Origin: an uncultured Flaviramulus sp.
GTDB taxonomy: Bacteria > Bacteroidota > Bacteroidia > Flavobacteriales > Flavobacteriaceae
Direction of reading: 5' to 3'
DNA length: 64,000 bases
NCBI GenBank assembly: GCA_947495125.1
Contig: CANLXL010000005.1
Span: forward strand, 62,001 to 126,000
Both the position numbers and the translations under genes were made by a program. Under the pieces are notes generated by a model, which did no database searches, was not told where the DNA came from, and worked only from the letters and a program-made list of their open reading frames with translations. Positions 27,176 through 36,331 of this stretch are shown in pieces (positions within the stretch are counted from its first letter, which is position 1; each line of letters begins with the position of its first letter).

Positions 27176-28561
27176 ATGAAAATAAAATTATCAATCATTC
27201 TAGGCATAGAACTCCTGGTCCTTATGGGATGTCAAAACAAACAGGCTCAAGAGCCAAACAACCTACCAAATATTATATTTATTTTGGTAGACGATATGGG
27301 TTATGGTGACCCAAAGTCTTTCAATGCTGAATCAAAGATTTCTACACCCAACATCGACAAATTGGCTGCCTCAGGTATGATGTTTACAGATGCTCATGCA
27401 TCGGCATCTTCATGCATACCCTCTAGGTATGGGCTACTTACCGGTAGGTATCCGTTTAGAGCAAAACATTTTAATTGGCGAACGGAACCACTTATTGACG
27501 AAAAGCGATTAACCATGGCAGGGATTTTACAGAAAAATGGATATAAAACAGGAATGGTTGGTAAGTGGCATTTAGGTTTTGACTACAGTGACTATAACAA
27601 CCTTACCGGAGGGCCGGTTGATCGTGGGTTTGATTACTATTATGGAATTAGTCGTTCACTCGATCAGAAAGACTATTATTATATTGAAGATAGGCATGCG
27701 GTAGAACCTCCAACAGAAGACATTGAAGCAGGAGTAGGATATGGTAAAAATGGATGGCAAGGTGCTTTTTGGAGAGCAGGAAAAGCAGCCAAGAATTTCA
27801 AACATGAAGACGTATTAAATATCTTTACTCAAAAATCAATTGATTTTATTGAAGAAGCTGCAGATGATTCAAATCCTTTCTTTCTCTATTTAGCATTGGC
27901 GTCTCCACACACACCATGGCTTGCTTCAGAGCAATTTAAAGGGACTTCAGAAATTGGTGACTGGGGAGATTGGGTAGCCGAAAACGACCATGCTATTGGA
28001 AAAGTAATAGATGCCATTTATAATAGCGGATTAAGAGAAAATACACTTATTATCTTTACAAGTGATAATGGTCCGGTATGGTGGCCTGTTGATATTGAAA
28101 CCTATGGACATAGCGCAACGTCAATATATCGCGGGATGAAATTTGATGCCTGGGAAGGTGGGCATAGGATGCCATTTATAGCCAGCTGGCCGGCAGTTAT
28201 AGAACAAGGTTCTCAAAGTTCTCGAATAGTCTCTAATACGGATATGTTAGCCACTTTTGCAGATTTGCTCGGAGTAACATTACCGGAAGAAGAAGGCGTA
28301 GATAGTTACAGCTTTTTAGATGCTTTGTATAAAAATGATGGGGCCAATCCTATTAGGGAAGTTATAGTTGGCAGACCAGACAATAACGATCTTTATATAA
28401 GAAAAGGGGATTGGAAGCTAATAGGAACAAACCAGCTCTATAACCTTGCAACGGATCCATCAGAACAGCACAATGTGTACGAAGATAATAAGAACATAAC
28501 TTCAGAACTACTTGCTTTATTGGAACACTATAAAAGAGATGGAAGAAGTGCACCCCATTGA
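27176..28561 (+). CDS. S1 sulfatase, arylsulfatase A-like lipoprotein
   Basis: A 461-residue sulfatase; ATG 27176 is chosen over an upstream TTG because it gives a clean lipoprotein signal (LLVLMGC, Cys19). DD at 39-40, formylglycine site CIPSR with Cys80 followed by YGLLTGRYPFR, MVGKWHLG at about 130, and FTSDNGPVWWP near 290. The RGMKFDAWEGGHRMPFIASWP stretch is characteristic of the arylsulfatase A-like subgroups. It is similar in layout to the sulfatase at 42125, suggesting a related substrate. It ends facing the sigma gene at 28762. Confidence 0.88.
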   Translation: MKIKLSIILGIELLVLMGCQNKQAQEPNNLPNIIFILVDDMGYGDPKSFNAESKISTPNIDKLAASGMMFTDAHASASSCIPSRYGLLTGRYPFRAKHFNWRTEPLIDEKRLTMAGILQKNGYKTGMVGKWHLGFDYSDYNNLTGGPVDRGFDYYYGISRSLDQKDYYYIEDRHAVEPPTEDIEAGVGYGKNGWQGAFWRAGKAAKNFKHEDVLNIFTQKSIDFIEEAADDSNPFFLYLALASPHTPWLASEQFKGTSEIGDWGDWVAENDHAIGKVIDAIYNSGLRENTLIIFTSDNGPVWWPVDIETYGHSATSIYRGMKFDAWEGGHRMPFIASWPAVIEQGSQSSRIVSNTDMLATFADLLGVTLPEEEGVDSYSFLDALYKNDGANPIREVIVGRPDNNDLYIRKGDWKLIGTNQLYNLATDPSEQHNVYEDNKNITSELLALLEHYKRDGRSAPH

Positions 28562-28626
28562 GTTTATGGAAAATAAAAAGTGACCCTGAATTATCAATAT
28601 TTGGTTGGATAGAAACTTGATATAAT

Positions 28627-28650
28627 AAAAGAAGAAGGCAGTCTTCTTTA
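28627..28650 (+). terminator. Weak hairpin between convergent genes
   Basis: AAAGAAGA and TCTTCTTT pair around AGGCAG, 67 bases after the sulfatase stop; weak stem, no long T run. Confidence 0.3.
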
Positions 28651-28761
28651 GGGTATAAAACTATTAATGAATTTGAATTGAACTAGATGTATAGTCAAAA
28701 TATAGTGGCTTAAATCGGGCAATTAATTGTCCACTTTTTTGTTGCAAGCCCACAATTATTT

Positions 28762-29367
28762 CTAGCTTAATTTGTTATAATCAATTTTTCTAAAAAGAAA
28801 AAATAAAATATGGTTAATATTCTTTTTTATGTTTTTTCGAATTATCGAAAATGCTTTAGAAATTTGAGTCTCTACAGTTCTTTTGGAGAGCTGTAAATAA
28901 TCTGCAATCTCCATATTGGTTAGCCCTTCTTTTTTACTGAGTAAAAAAATTTGCTTACACTTTGGTGGTAGATTTTGAACTTCTTTCCAAACCAATGTCA
29001 TCTTGTTATCTAAATCAATAGACTCATTATTTTCAAAAAAAGATCTTACGTTATGAAAGTATGTCTGTTCAACAGCTTTTATTGCTTTTTGTTTTTTAAA
29101 TTGGTTTATAAACTCGTGATACACAATTTTATAAAGAAAATTTTGGAGCGAACGTTCAGCGTTCAGCGTTTCCCGTAATTCCCATATTTTTAAAAAAGTA
29201 TTTTGAACAATATCCTTAGATCTAGCATAGTCATTGGATAAGCTAAAGGCATAAACAAATAATTTCTGATGATACTCTTTTAACAAAAACTGATAGGATC
29301 GTTCATTCCCTTTTTTTAAATCTCTTATAAATACAGCATTATCATTTTTGTAATCTATATATGACAT
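28762..29367 (-). CDS. ECF (FecI-type) sigma factor, divergent from its FecR
   Basis: A 201-residue sigma factor with region 2 (RSYQFLLKEYHQKLFVYAFS, SKDIVQNTFLKIWELRETL) and region 4 (LPPKCKQIFLLSKKEGLTNM, ADYLQLSKRTVETQISKAF). Unlike the three other sigma genes here, it is read away from its FecR partner, leaving 111 bases between the two starts, so both promoters lie in one shared region. The first 65 bases of the gene and about 90 bases upstream recur as a decayed copy at 58009-58157. Confidence 0.9.
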   Translation of the reverse strand: MSYIDYKNDNAVFIRDLKKGNERSYQFLLKEYHQKLFVYAFSLSNDYARSKDIVQNTFLKIWELRETLNAERSLQNFLYKIVYHEFINQFKKQKAIKAVEQTYFHNVRSFFENNESIDLDNKMTLVWKEVQNLPPKCKQIFLLSKKEGLTNMEIADYLQLSKRTVETQISKAFSIIRKNIKKNINHILFFLFRKIDYNKLS

Positions 29368-29478
29368 TGTTAATAGCTGTTTGGTCTTTTTATTTGGTAA
29401 ATATCAAAAAAAAATGTTAAATGAATACGTGTTCTTCAATTTTGTTTTGTATTAACTAATGAGATCAAAGAAAATACC

Positions 29479-30627
29479 ATGAGAAACCTTATTGTTAAGT
29501 TTTTAAGAAATTCAATTTCCAATGAGGAATTGGAGACGTTGTCAACGTGGATAAAAGAAGAAGAGAATGAGGCTGTTTTTAAAGAATATATTGAAACGCA
29601 TTGTTTGACCAATAATCAGATTTCACCTTCAGATGCTTCAGAGATAGAGAAAAAGCTATTACTAAAAATTGCGGAACATAATAATAGTTTACGAAAAAAC
29701 ATCTTTCAGAAGTATTCTAAATATGCAGCAGCAGCAGCTATCATAGTTTTCGGGCTGGTTTATTTCTTTAAACAAGACCCTTTAAACACGCCAAAAGAAA
29801 CAACCCCAATAATTGTGAACACTCCAATTAAACCAGGTACAGACAAAGCAACATTAACCTTGGGAGATGGCTCTATGGTAGTGTTGGAAAAAGGCAATAC
29901 ATACCAAGGGCAATATGCCAGTAGTAATGGTGAAGAAATAGTTTATGAAGCAGGTGAGCAAAAGCCAACAGAAATAGTATATAATTATTTAACGATTCCA
30001 AGAGGTGGAGAATATTATATGGTCTTAGCCGATGGTACGCGTGTTTGGTTAAACTCAGAAACGCAACTTAAGTATCCAGAAAATTTTATAGAAGGAGAAA
30101 CACGCGAAGTAGAACTTGTATATGGTGAAGCTTATTTTGATGTGTCTCCAAGTACCGATCATAAAGGATCTAAATTCAAGGTGTTTAACAAATCTCAAGA
30201 AGTTGAAGTGTTAGGAACAGCGTTTAATATTAAAGCGTACCAAGATGAAGTTAATATTTACACCACCTTGGTAGAAGGTAAGGTTGTTGTCGATAATGGT
30301 ATTTCTAAACAAAACTTAATTCCAAATCAGCAATCTAATTTAGATATTGAAAAGAATAGTATTAATGTCACTGTGGTTGATGTCGAAGCCGAAATTTCTT
30401 GGAAAAATGGCGTTTTTAGTTTTATAGATAAGCCATTAAAGGACATCATGAAAGTTGTATCTAGATGGTATGATGTAGATGTGGTTTTTGAAAACAAAGA
30501 ATTAGAATCAATTCAATTTATGGGTACGATAGGTAAAGACCAAAGTATTGAAGAAGTTTTATCAATTATGAAATCTACATCAATAAACAATTATAAAATA
30601 AATAATAAAACAGTAATATTAAGGTAG
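29479..30627 (+). CDS. FecR-type anti-sigma factor
   Basis: A 382-residue inner-membrane anti-sigma protein: cytoplasmic head (1-72), membrane helix about 77-95 (YSKYAAAAAIIVFGLVYFF), periplasmic FecR domain (YNYLTIPRGGEYYMVLADGT, VWLNSETQLKYPENF, GEAYFDVSPS, VEVLGTAFNIKAY) and C-terminal STN-contacting part (LKDIMKVVSRWYDVDVVFE). It sits between the divergent sigma gene and the SusC at 30887, whose STN domain should signal to it. Confidence 0.92.
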   Translation: MRNLIVKFLRNSISNEELETLSTWIKEEENEAVFKEYIETHCLTNNQISPSDASEIEKKLLLKIAEHNNSLRKNIFQKYSKYAAAAAIIVFGLVYFFKQDPLNTPKETTPIIVNTPIKPGTDKATLTLGDGSMVVLEKGNTYQGQYASSNGEEIVYEAGEQKPTEIVYNYLTIPRGGEYYMVLADGTRVWLNSETQLKYPENFIEGETREVELVYGEAYFDVSPSTDHKGSKFKVFNKSQEVEVLGTAFNIKAYQDEVNIYTTLVEGKVVVDNGISKQNLIPNQQSNLDIEKNSINVTVVDVEAEISWKNGVFSFIDKPLKDIMKVVSRWYDVDVVFENKELESIQFMGTIGKDQSIEEVLSIMKSTSINNYKINNKTVILR

Positions 30628-30790
30628 TTAAATATTATTTTAATACTTACTAAAACCTAAAGAATTCAAAAACAGGAACCGTTTGCTATAATACTTTAAG
30701 AAATTTAATAATAGACTCGTATAAAATAAACTAATTAAATACAATTAAAACCAACTAACTGCCTATGAAGTAAAACAATAATAAAAAAAT

Positions 30791-30832
30791 GGAGGATAAA
30801 GTTTGACCCTTGAAAGAAAAAACTATATCCCC
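30791..30832 (+). promoter_or_regulatory. Hairpin in the fecR-susC leader
   Basis: GGAGGATAAAGTTT pairs with AAACTATATCCCC (one bulge, one mismatch) after an A run, 54 bases before susC; same position as the hairpins at 17092 and 51106. Confidence 0.5.
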
Positions 30833-30886
30833 ACTGAATTTTATCAATTAATTAAGATGTTTAACTAACTAATAACAAACAAATTT

Positions 30887-33800
30887 ATGAAATTTAAATT
30901 AACTAATACCTGCTTTCTATTCAGAAGACAGCATTTAATGATCATTATGAGAACATTCATTTTCTTGTTTTGCACTGTTGTTTTTTCTTTAGTGCCTAAT
31001 AATCTTGTGTCTCAAAATTCTAAAATTAAAATTGAAGAAGATAAAACCTTAACGGTTGATGGAGTCTTCAAATTAATCATGGATCAAACAGACTATAAAT
31101 TCTTTTACGAAAAGAATTTATTTAAGGACTTTCCTGTAGTACATGTAAAAAAAGGAATTATAAGAACAAATGAATTGCTAAAACGAAGTTTATCTCAAGG
31201 AGATTTGGATATTACCGTAACTGCTAACAAAGGTATTCTTATAAAAGAGAAAGTACCAGAAATTATTAAACCACAAGGCATTGAAATATCTGGGACTGTA
31301 ACCGATAAATCTGGATTACCCTTAGTAGGAGCTAATATTTTAGAAAAGGGCACGTCAAATGGTGCACAAACTGATTTTGATGGGAACTATTCCATTTCAG
31401 TTAGTAATCAAGACGCTGTGTTGATATTTAGTTTTATAGGTTTTAGCACTCAGGAAATTCCTGTAGGACAATCAACTACGGTAAACGTTAGCCTTGAAAT
31501 TGATGCACAGGGCTTGGATGAAGTTGTGATAGTGGGGTATGGTACACAGGAAAGAAGCAAATTGACAAGTTCAATGACAACAATTAAAGCTGAATCCTTG
31601 CAGGACAGACCAATCGTTACAATACAGCAAGGTCTTGCCGGAATCGACCCTGGTATTAATGTATATACCACAGATGGTGGACGTCCTGGTGAACAACCAT
31701 TGGTTTCAATAAGAGGCGAAGATGCACAAGATGATCCTGCATTGGTACTTATTGATGGTTTCGAAGGGAATATCAATGACGTAGACCCCAATCAAATTAA
31801 GGAAATCTCAATTTTGAAGGATGCATCAGCCACAGCTATTTACGGGGTAAGAGCTTCAAGTGGTGTGATTTTAATCACTACTAAAAGTGGCAGAAGAAAT
31901 AGTGCAATGCAATTGACTTATAGGACGCGTATGAGTTCTCAAACGGCAACAATGATTCCTGAAGTTCTAAATGCCGTTGAGCTGATGGAAATGACCAATA
32001 GAGCAGAAGTGAATGAGCAAATTTATCGTGACAATCGCAATGACCGTACATTCGTCCCTTCTACGTTATATCCAATTTATAGTGAGGATGTAATCAATAG
32101 GGCAAAGGCAGGAGAATTTTTTGACACAAACTGGAATGAAATGTTATATGATCGTTCAGCCACTCAAATATCACATACGGTTGAAGCTACTGGAGGTTCC
32201 GAAAAGACGAGCTACTTAATGAGTTTTGGTTCTTTAACTCAGGAAGGTATCAATGTGGGTAACGACAATTTTAAAAGGTATAATATGCGTTTAAAGCTTG
32301 ATACCGATATCAATGATTGGTTAACAGTAGGTACCAATACTGCTTTTATACACTCTATACAAAATCGAGTTCCGAATGAAGAGAAGACTAGACCTAACCC
32401 ATTATTTCCAGTTACCGACGATAATGACATACTGGGCGGTGCGGGAAATTACGTGATTTCTACCGATGGTGTAGCGAATGTGTTGGCGACATCCTCAGAT
32501 GGAAGCGTTCGTACTACCAGACGAGATGTAATAGAAATGCAATTTTATGCAAAAGCAAAATTAGTGAAGGGCTTAACTTTTGATCAAAAGGTAAACTTTA
32601 GGTTCTCCAATGAAGACTTCTCTAGATGGGAGAACGAAATTGATTTAATTGATTACAGTTTTAATGGCCAGACTGGCGAATATTCAACGGATGGCGTAAA
32701 TCCAGCCAATGCAGCCAACAGATATGCGCAAAAGGGTGCTTTTAGAAATTACGAATTTACCTCGCAATCTTTGTTGAACTACGAACTTTCATTAGAGAAG
32801 GGGCATAATTTTAGAGCTCTGGTAGGCTGGCAAGTAGAAGATCGAAAAAATTCTGGATTTCTTGTTCAAATATCAGACTTCTTGAATGAATCGGTTACCA
32901 CATTAGATGTAGGAAATAGTAGCACATTATTAGCTGCTACAAATCAAGGCTACAACCGAGATAGAGCTATGTTGTCTTTGTTTGGAAGAGTTAATTATGA
33001 CTATGAAGGGAAGTATTTGCTTCAAGCTTCAATTAGAAGAGATGCGTCTTCAACCTTTGCTGCTGGTAACAGGGACGCAGTATTTCCCGCTGTTTCAGCT
33101 GGATGGAATATCGCAAAGGAAAATTTCATGGAAAACATTGGAGCGGTAAATTTACTAAAATTAAGAGGGTCTTGGGGTGAGACTGGTAATGATAATTTAG
33201 GTACTGCCGAGTACGTTGTGAGGGTAGCGGCCAACGATGGTTATGGCTGGCCTAGTGGTACTCAGAGTGGTTTGACATTTCTTAATGGAGCCAACCCTAA
33301 CCTAACTTGGGAAACTGTAGAGAAAATTGATTTTGGTGTAGACTTAGAGATGTGGAATGGTAAATTGGGATTAACCGCTGATATTTATAAAAACACGAGA
33401 ACTAATAAACTCGAAAGCGTATCTGCAAGTAGAGAATGGGGAGTTACTGGAAGAACCTTTGTAAATGGAAATGAATCTCAAAACAAAGGTTGGGAAATCA
33501 AAATCACACATAGAAGCAAAATCGGAGAAGTGAAATATACGGCAAGCGTTAATGTTTCAAATACTCAGAACAAGTGGTTGAATATTATTGGAGGTAACCC
33601 TGAAAATATTGGCAGCCAGACTTCTAACCTTGTAGGTTTTCCGGCTAGCGTTAGAACTGGATTACTTGTTGATGGCATTATCTCTTCATGGGAAGAATTG
33701 GATGAATATCTAGCTGCTCATCCAAATGGATTTGGTAATGGCGCACAAAACAATCAATATGTTGGTTCCTGGAGATTTGTAGATGTGGACAGTTTTGATG

Positions 33801-34357
33801 AAAACGGAAACCGTACGGGTATTCCTGATGGAAGGATTGACATTGCAGACCGCACCATTCTCAACGACTTGAATGGCTTGTATAAAGTTGGAGCACAGTT
33901 GGGTGCTAGCTATAAGGGACTCAGTTTGTCGGTATTGATAGATGGTTCTTTAAGCCGTGAAACCAGTATGGGGTCTCAACAAAATGCTCCATTTTTCACC
34001 AATGATGATGGTAATGTGATTAGAAGTTTCTACGAGGCTGCATTTGATCCTGCCAACCCAGATGCCAATGCAATTCATACGATTCCATTCAGAACCAGAG
34101 TTAATTATGCAGGTAATCCAATACAGCAAGCAGACTTTATTAGGGTAAGGAATATCACTTTAAATTACGACATAAATATGGCAGACGTTTCTTTTATCAA
34201 GCGAGCAAGTATTTACGCATCAGCGGAAAACCCATTTCTTCTGTTCAATAACTACGCCTTTTCTGAATACGGAAACGATCCAGAGATTGCTGCAGGTGGA
34301 GATGTAAATTATCCTTTACAAAAAACATTTTCTGTTGGACTTAATGTTACGTTTTAA
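30887..34357 (+). CDS. SusC-type TonB-dependent transporter with STN domain
   Basis: A 1156-residue importer: signal peptide (to about 42), STN domain (about 46-120, LTVDGVFKLIMDQTDYKFFY), carboxypeptidase-like domain (about 130-205, ISGTVTDKSGLPLVGANILE), plug (about 215-345: GYGTQERSKLTSSMTTIKAE, VSIRGEDAQDDPALVLIDGF, YGVRASSGVILITTKSG) and barrel ending SVGLNVTF. The SusD gene follows within 2-23 bases depending on its start. Together with the FecR and sigma genes this forms a self-regulated PUL core, with a sulfatase downstream. Confidence 0.93.
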   Translation: MKFKLTNTCFLFRRQHLMIIMRTFIFLFCTVVFSLVPNNLVSQNSKIKIEEDKTLTVDGVFKLIMDQTDYKFFYEKNLFKDFPVVHVKKGIIRTNELLKRSLSQGDLDITVTANKGILIKEKVPEIIKPQGIEISGTVTDKSGLPLVGANILEKGTSNGAQTDFDGNYSISVSNQDAVLIFSFIGFSTQEIPVGQSTTVNVSLEIDAQGLDEVVIVGYGTQERSKLTSSMTTIKAESLQDRPIVTIQQGLAGIDPGINVYTTDGGRPGEQPLVSIRGEDAQDDPALVLIDGFEGNINDVDPNQIKEISILKDASATAIYGVRASSGVILITTKSGRRNSAMQLTYRTRMSSQTATMIPEVLNAVELMEMTNRAEVNEQIYRDNRNDRTFVPSTLYPIYSEDVINRAKAGEFFDTNWNEMLYDRSATQISHTVEATGGSEKTSYLMSFGSLTQEGINVGNDNFKRYNMRLKLDTDINDWLTVGTNTAFIHSIQNRVPNEEKTRPNPLFPVTDDNDILGGAGNYVISTDGVANVLATSSDGSVRTTRRDVIEMQFYAKAKLVKGLTFDQKVNFRFSNEDFSRWENEIDLIDYSFNGQTGEYSTDGVNPANAANRYAQKGAFRNYEFTSQSLLNYELSLEKGHNFRALVGWQVEDRKNSGFLVQISDFLNESVTTLDVGNSSTLLAATNQGYNRDRAMLSLFGRVNYDYEGKYLLQASIRRDASSTFAAGNRDAVFPAVSAGWNIAKENFMENIGAVNLLKLRGSWGETGNDNLGTAEYVVRVAANDGYGWPSGTQSGLTFLNGANPNLTWETVEKIDFGVDLEMWNGKLGLTADIYKNTRTNKLESVSASREWGVTGRTFVNGNESQNKGWEIKITHRSKIGEVKYTASVNVSNTQNKWLNIIGGNPENIGSQTSNLVGFPASVRTGLLVDGIISSWEELDEYLAAHPNGFGNGAQNNQYVGSWRFVDVDSFDENGNRTGIPDGRIDIADRTILNDLNGLYKVGAQLGASYKGLSLSVLIDGSLSRETSMGSQQNAPFFTNDDGNVIRSFYEAAFDPANPDANAIHTIPFRTRVNYAGNPIQQADFIRVRNITLNYDINMADVSFIKRASIYASAENPFLLFNNYAFSEYGNDPEIAAGGDVNYPLQKTFSVGLNVTF

Positions 34358-34380
34358 TTATGAATTTAAAGATAAACAAG

Positions 34381-36150
34381 ATGAAAAAAACAACTATAAT
34401 AATCGTAATTATCGGCTTTTTATTGAATAGCTGTGATGATTTTTTGGAGCATCCGCCATTAGAGCAATATACTTCTGAAACCCTCTTCGAATCTGAAGGA
34501 GATCTTAGAAATGTTGTGAATAACTTATACAATATTGTAGAAGGTGGGCATTGTATTGATGATAACTTTCCAAATAAAGGATGGCCTAGATTATCAGGAT
34601 TGTCAGATGACATGTGGAACAACCAAAATGGTGGACATTTTATAAATGAAATAAATGGCAGAAATAGTAATGGCTATTTCAGACCATATAATACTATTGG
34701 TCAGGTCAATGTATTTCTTGCTGCCGTTCCAAAAGCAAAAGAGTTTTTGGAAGAGGAAGTATACAGGAGATATGTAGCCGAAGCACGTTTTTTCAGGGCA
34801 TACGAGTACACTACCCTGAACATGCACTTTGGTGATGTGCCATTGGTGGTTACAGAAGTAGACCCATTGGAATTTCAAGCCAACAATACAAGAGAATCAG
34901 TATTTGATTGGGTGGACAAAGAATTGGAAGATTTAGCCCCAGACCTGGAAGGAAATGCTGCTGGCCGTATCAGTCCTTGGGTGGCAAAAGCCCTTAGAGC
35001 CAGACATTTATTAAATGCCATTAGCTGGCATTCCGACAAATCTTATTTGTATAGTGAGGCGAATGCTGTACTGACCGACATCATTCAGAATGGAGGCTTT
35101 TCTTTAGAACCTGGCATAGCAGGTTTTCAAAAATTATTTAGTCGAGATGGAGAAACAGGAACGACTGAAGCCATGTGGACAAGGTTCTACGATCAAACCT
35201 TAGGAGGTACAGATCATTCATGGGCATTCAATACAACTCCTGCTGGTGCTTATGCTGGTTCTGGAACCAATAGACCATGTATAAACTTTACATCAAGATT
35301 TGTAGAAGCTTTTCCAATGGCCAACGGTGCAGACATTAGAGACGCAGGATCCGGTTATGATCCGGCAAATCCTTGGAGTGGTCGTGACCCAAGATTAGAT
35401 GTAACTATATTAAAGGCTGGAGAAGAATTACCAAAGAGAACTGGAAATGGAACTTTTGAACCTGGTGATACTTATGTGCTTATAACCAATCCTGCTATAT
35501 CTGGCGGTGTGGCCAATGATAAGGTTGATAAAAATAGTGGAAACTTAGGTAAGACAGGTTACTGGCCTCAAAAATATCAAGACTTCAATTGGGTACAATC
35601 CAGACGAGGTGGAGATATTCACTATCACCAGATGAGGTATGCTGAAGTATTGTTGATGCAAGCTGAGGCCATACTTGGGAATACGGGAGATGTTGCAGCC
35701 GCAATGGTACTTGTTGATCAGGTAAGACAAAGAGCTTTTAGCGATTATGATTGGACAAATGACCCTACAGGTGCTATAGAACATCCACAACTCACAGCGT
35801 CAAGCGTAGAGGAGGCATTGGACGCCATTTTATTGGAGAGAAGGTTGGAATTTGGCGGTGAAAACAACTTACGTCTTTTTGACTTGATCAGACATAGATT
35901 GTTTCAAGAGGCCTACGTAGGTACACTTCCTGGTGGTGGAGACAAAGCTTTTAGTTACGGTATTCCGATTGGGAGTGATGTTGACCCTGGAGATTTGGAT
36001 GATTCCAAAAAAATTGTAACAAAATCTAAACTTATCGACTTTACCGAAGAATTCTTTTACAAGTGGCCTTATACTAATGATCGCAATCCTTTGTTATTTG
36101 AAGATCCGGTAACAGCGGAAGCTTGGGTGTCTTTTCATGATATTGATTAG
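34381..36150 (+). CDS. SusD/RagB-type surface glycan-binding lipoprotein
   Basis: A 589-residue lipoprotein. ATG 34381 gives a tidy signal to Cys17 (IGFLLNSCDDFLEHPPLEQY); an ATG at 34360 would add seven residues and is also possible. SusD marks are RYVAEARFFRAYEYTTLNMH (about 128-148), HYHQMRYAEVLLMQAEAILG and the closing ILLERRLEFGGENNLRLFDL. CDD after the lipid cysteine fits surface export. Partner of the SusC at 30887. Confidence 0.92.
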   Translation: MKKTTIIIVIIGFLLNSCDDFLEHPPLEQYTSETLFESEGDLRNVVNNLYNIVEGGHCIDDNFPNKGWPRLSGLSDDMWNNQNGGHFINEINGRNSNGYFRPYNTIGQVNVFLAAVPKAKEFLEEEVYRRYVAEARFFRAYEYTTLNMHFGDVPLVVTEVDPLEFQANNTRESVFDWVDKELEDLAPDLEGNAAGRISPWVAKALRARHLLNAISWHSDKSYLYSEANAVLTDIIQNGGFSLEPGIAGFQKLFSRDGETGTTEAMWTRFYDQTLGGTDHSWAFNTTPAGAYAGSGTNRPCINFTSRFVEAFPMANGADIRDAGSGYDPANPWSGRDPRLDVTILKAGEELPKRTGNGTFEPGDTYVLITNPAISGGVANDKVDKNSGNLGKTGYWPQKYQDFNWVQSRRGGDIHYHQMRYAEVLLMQAEAILGNTGDVAAAMVLVDQVRQRAFSDYDWTNDPTGAIEHPQLTASSVEEALDAILLERRLEFGGENNLRLFDLIRHRLFQEAYVGTLPGGGDKAFSYGIPIGSDVDPGDLDDSKKIVTKSKLIDFTEEFFYKWPYTNDRNPLLFEDPVTAEAWVSFHDID

Positions 36151-36187
36151 GATTTTTAATAACTAATTTGAGTTAGTTGTTTTTTAT

Positions 36188-36226
36188 AAGGTGAGGCCTG
36201 TTCTTTTATGGTGCTTCACCTTTTTT
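36188..36226 (+). terminator. Terminator after the susCD pair
   Basis: AAGGTGA pairs with TCACCTT, 21-base loop, followed by TTTTT, 38 bases after the susD stop. It separates the sulfatase at 36332 from the susCD transcript. Confidence 0.6.
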
Positions 36227-36331
36227 ATAAGCATTATTTTTAAAATTCATATATAATTGATTACCAATATGTTAATTTAGCGTTAGCCGCAATTATGAGC
36301 CGTGTAAATATAAATTAAAACAATTTTAGAT

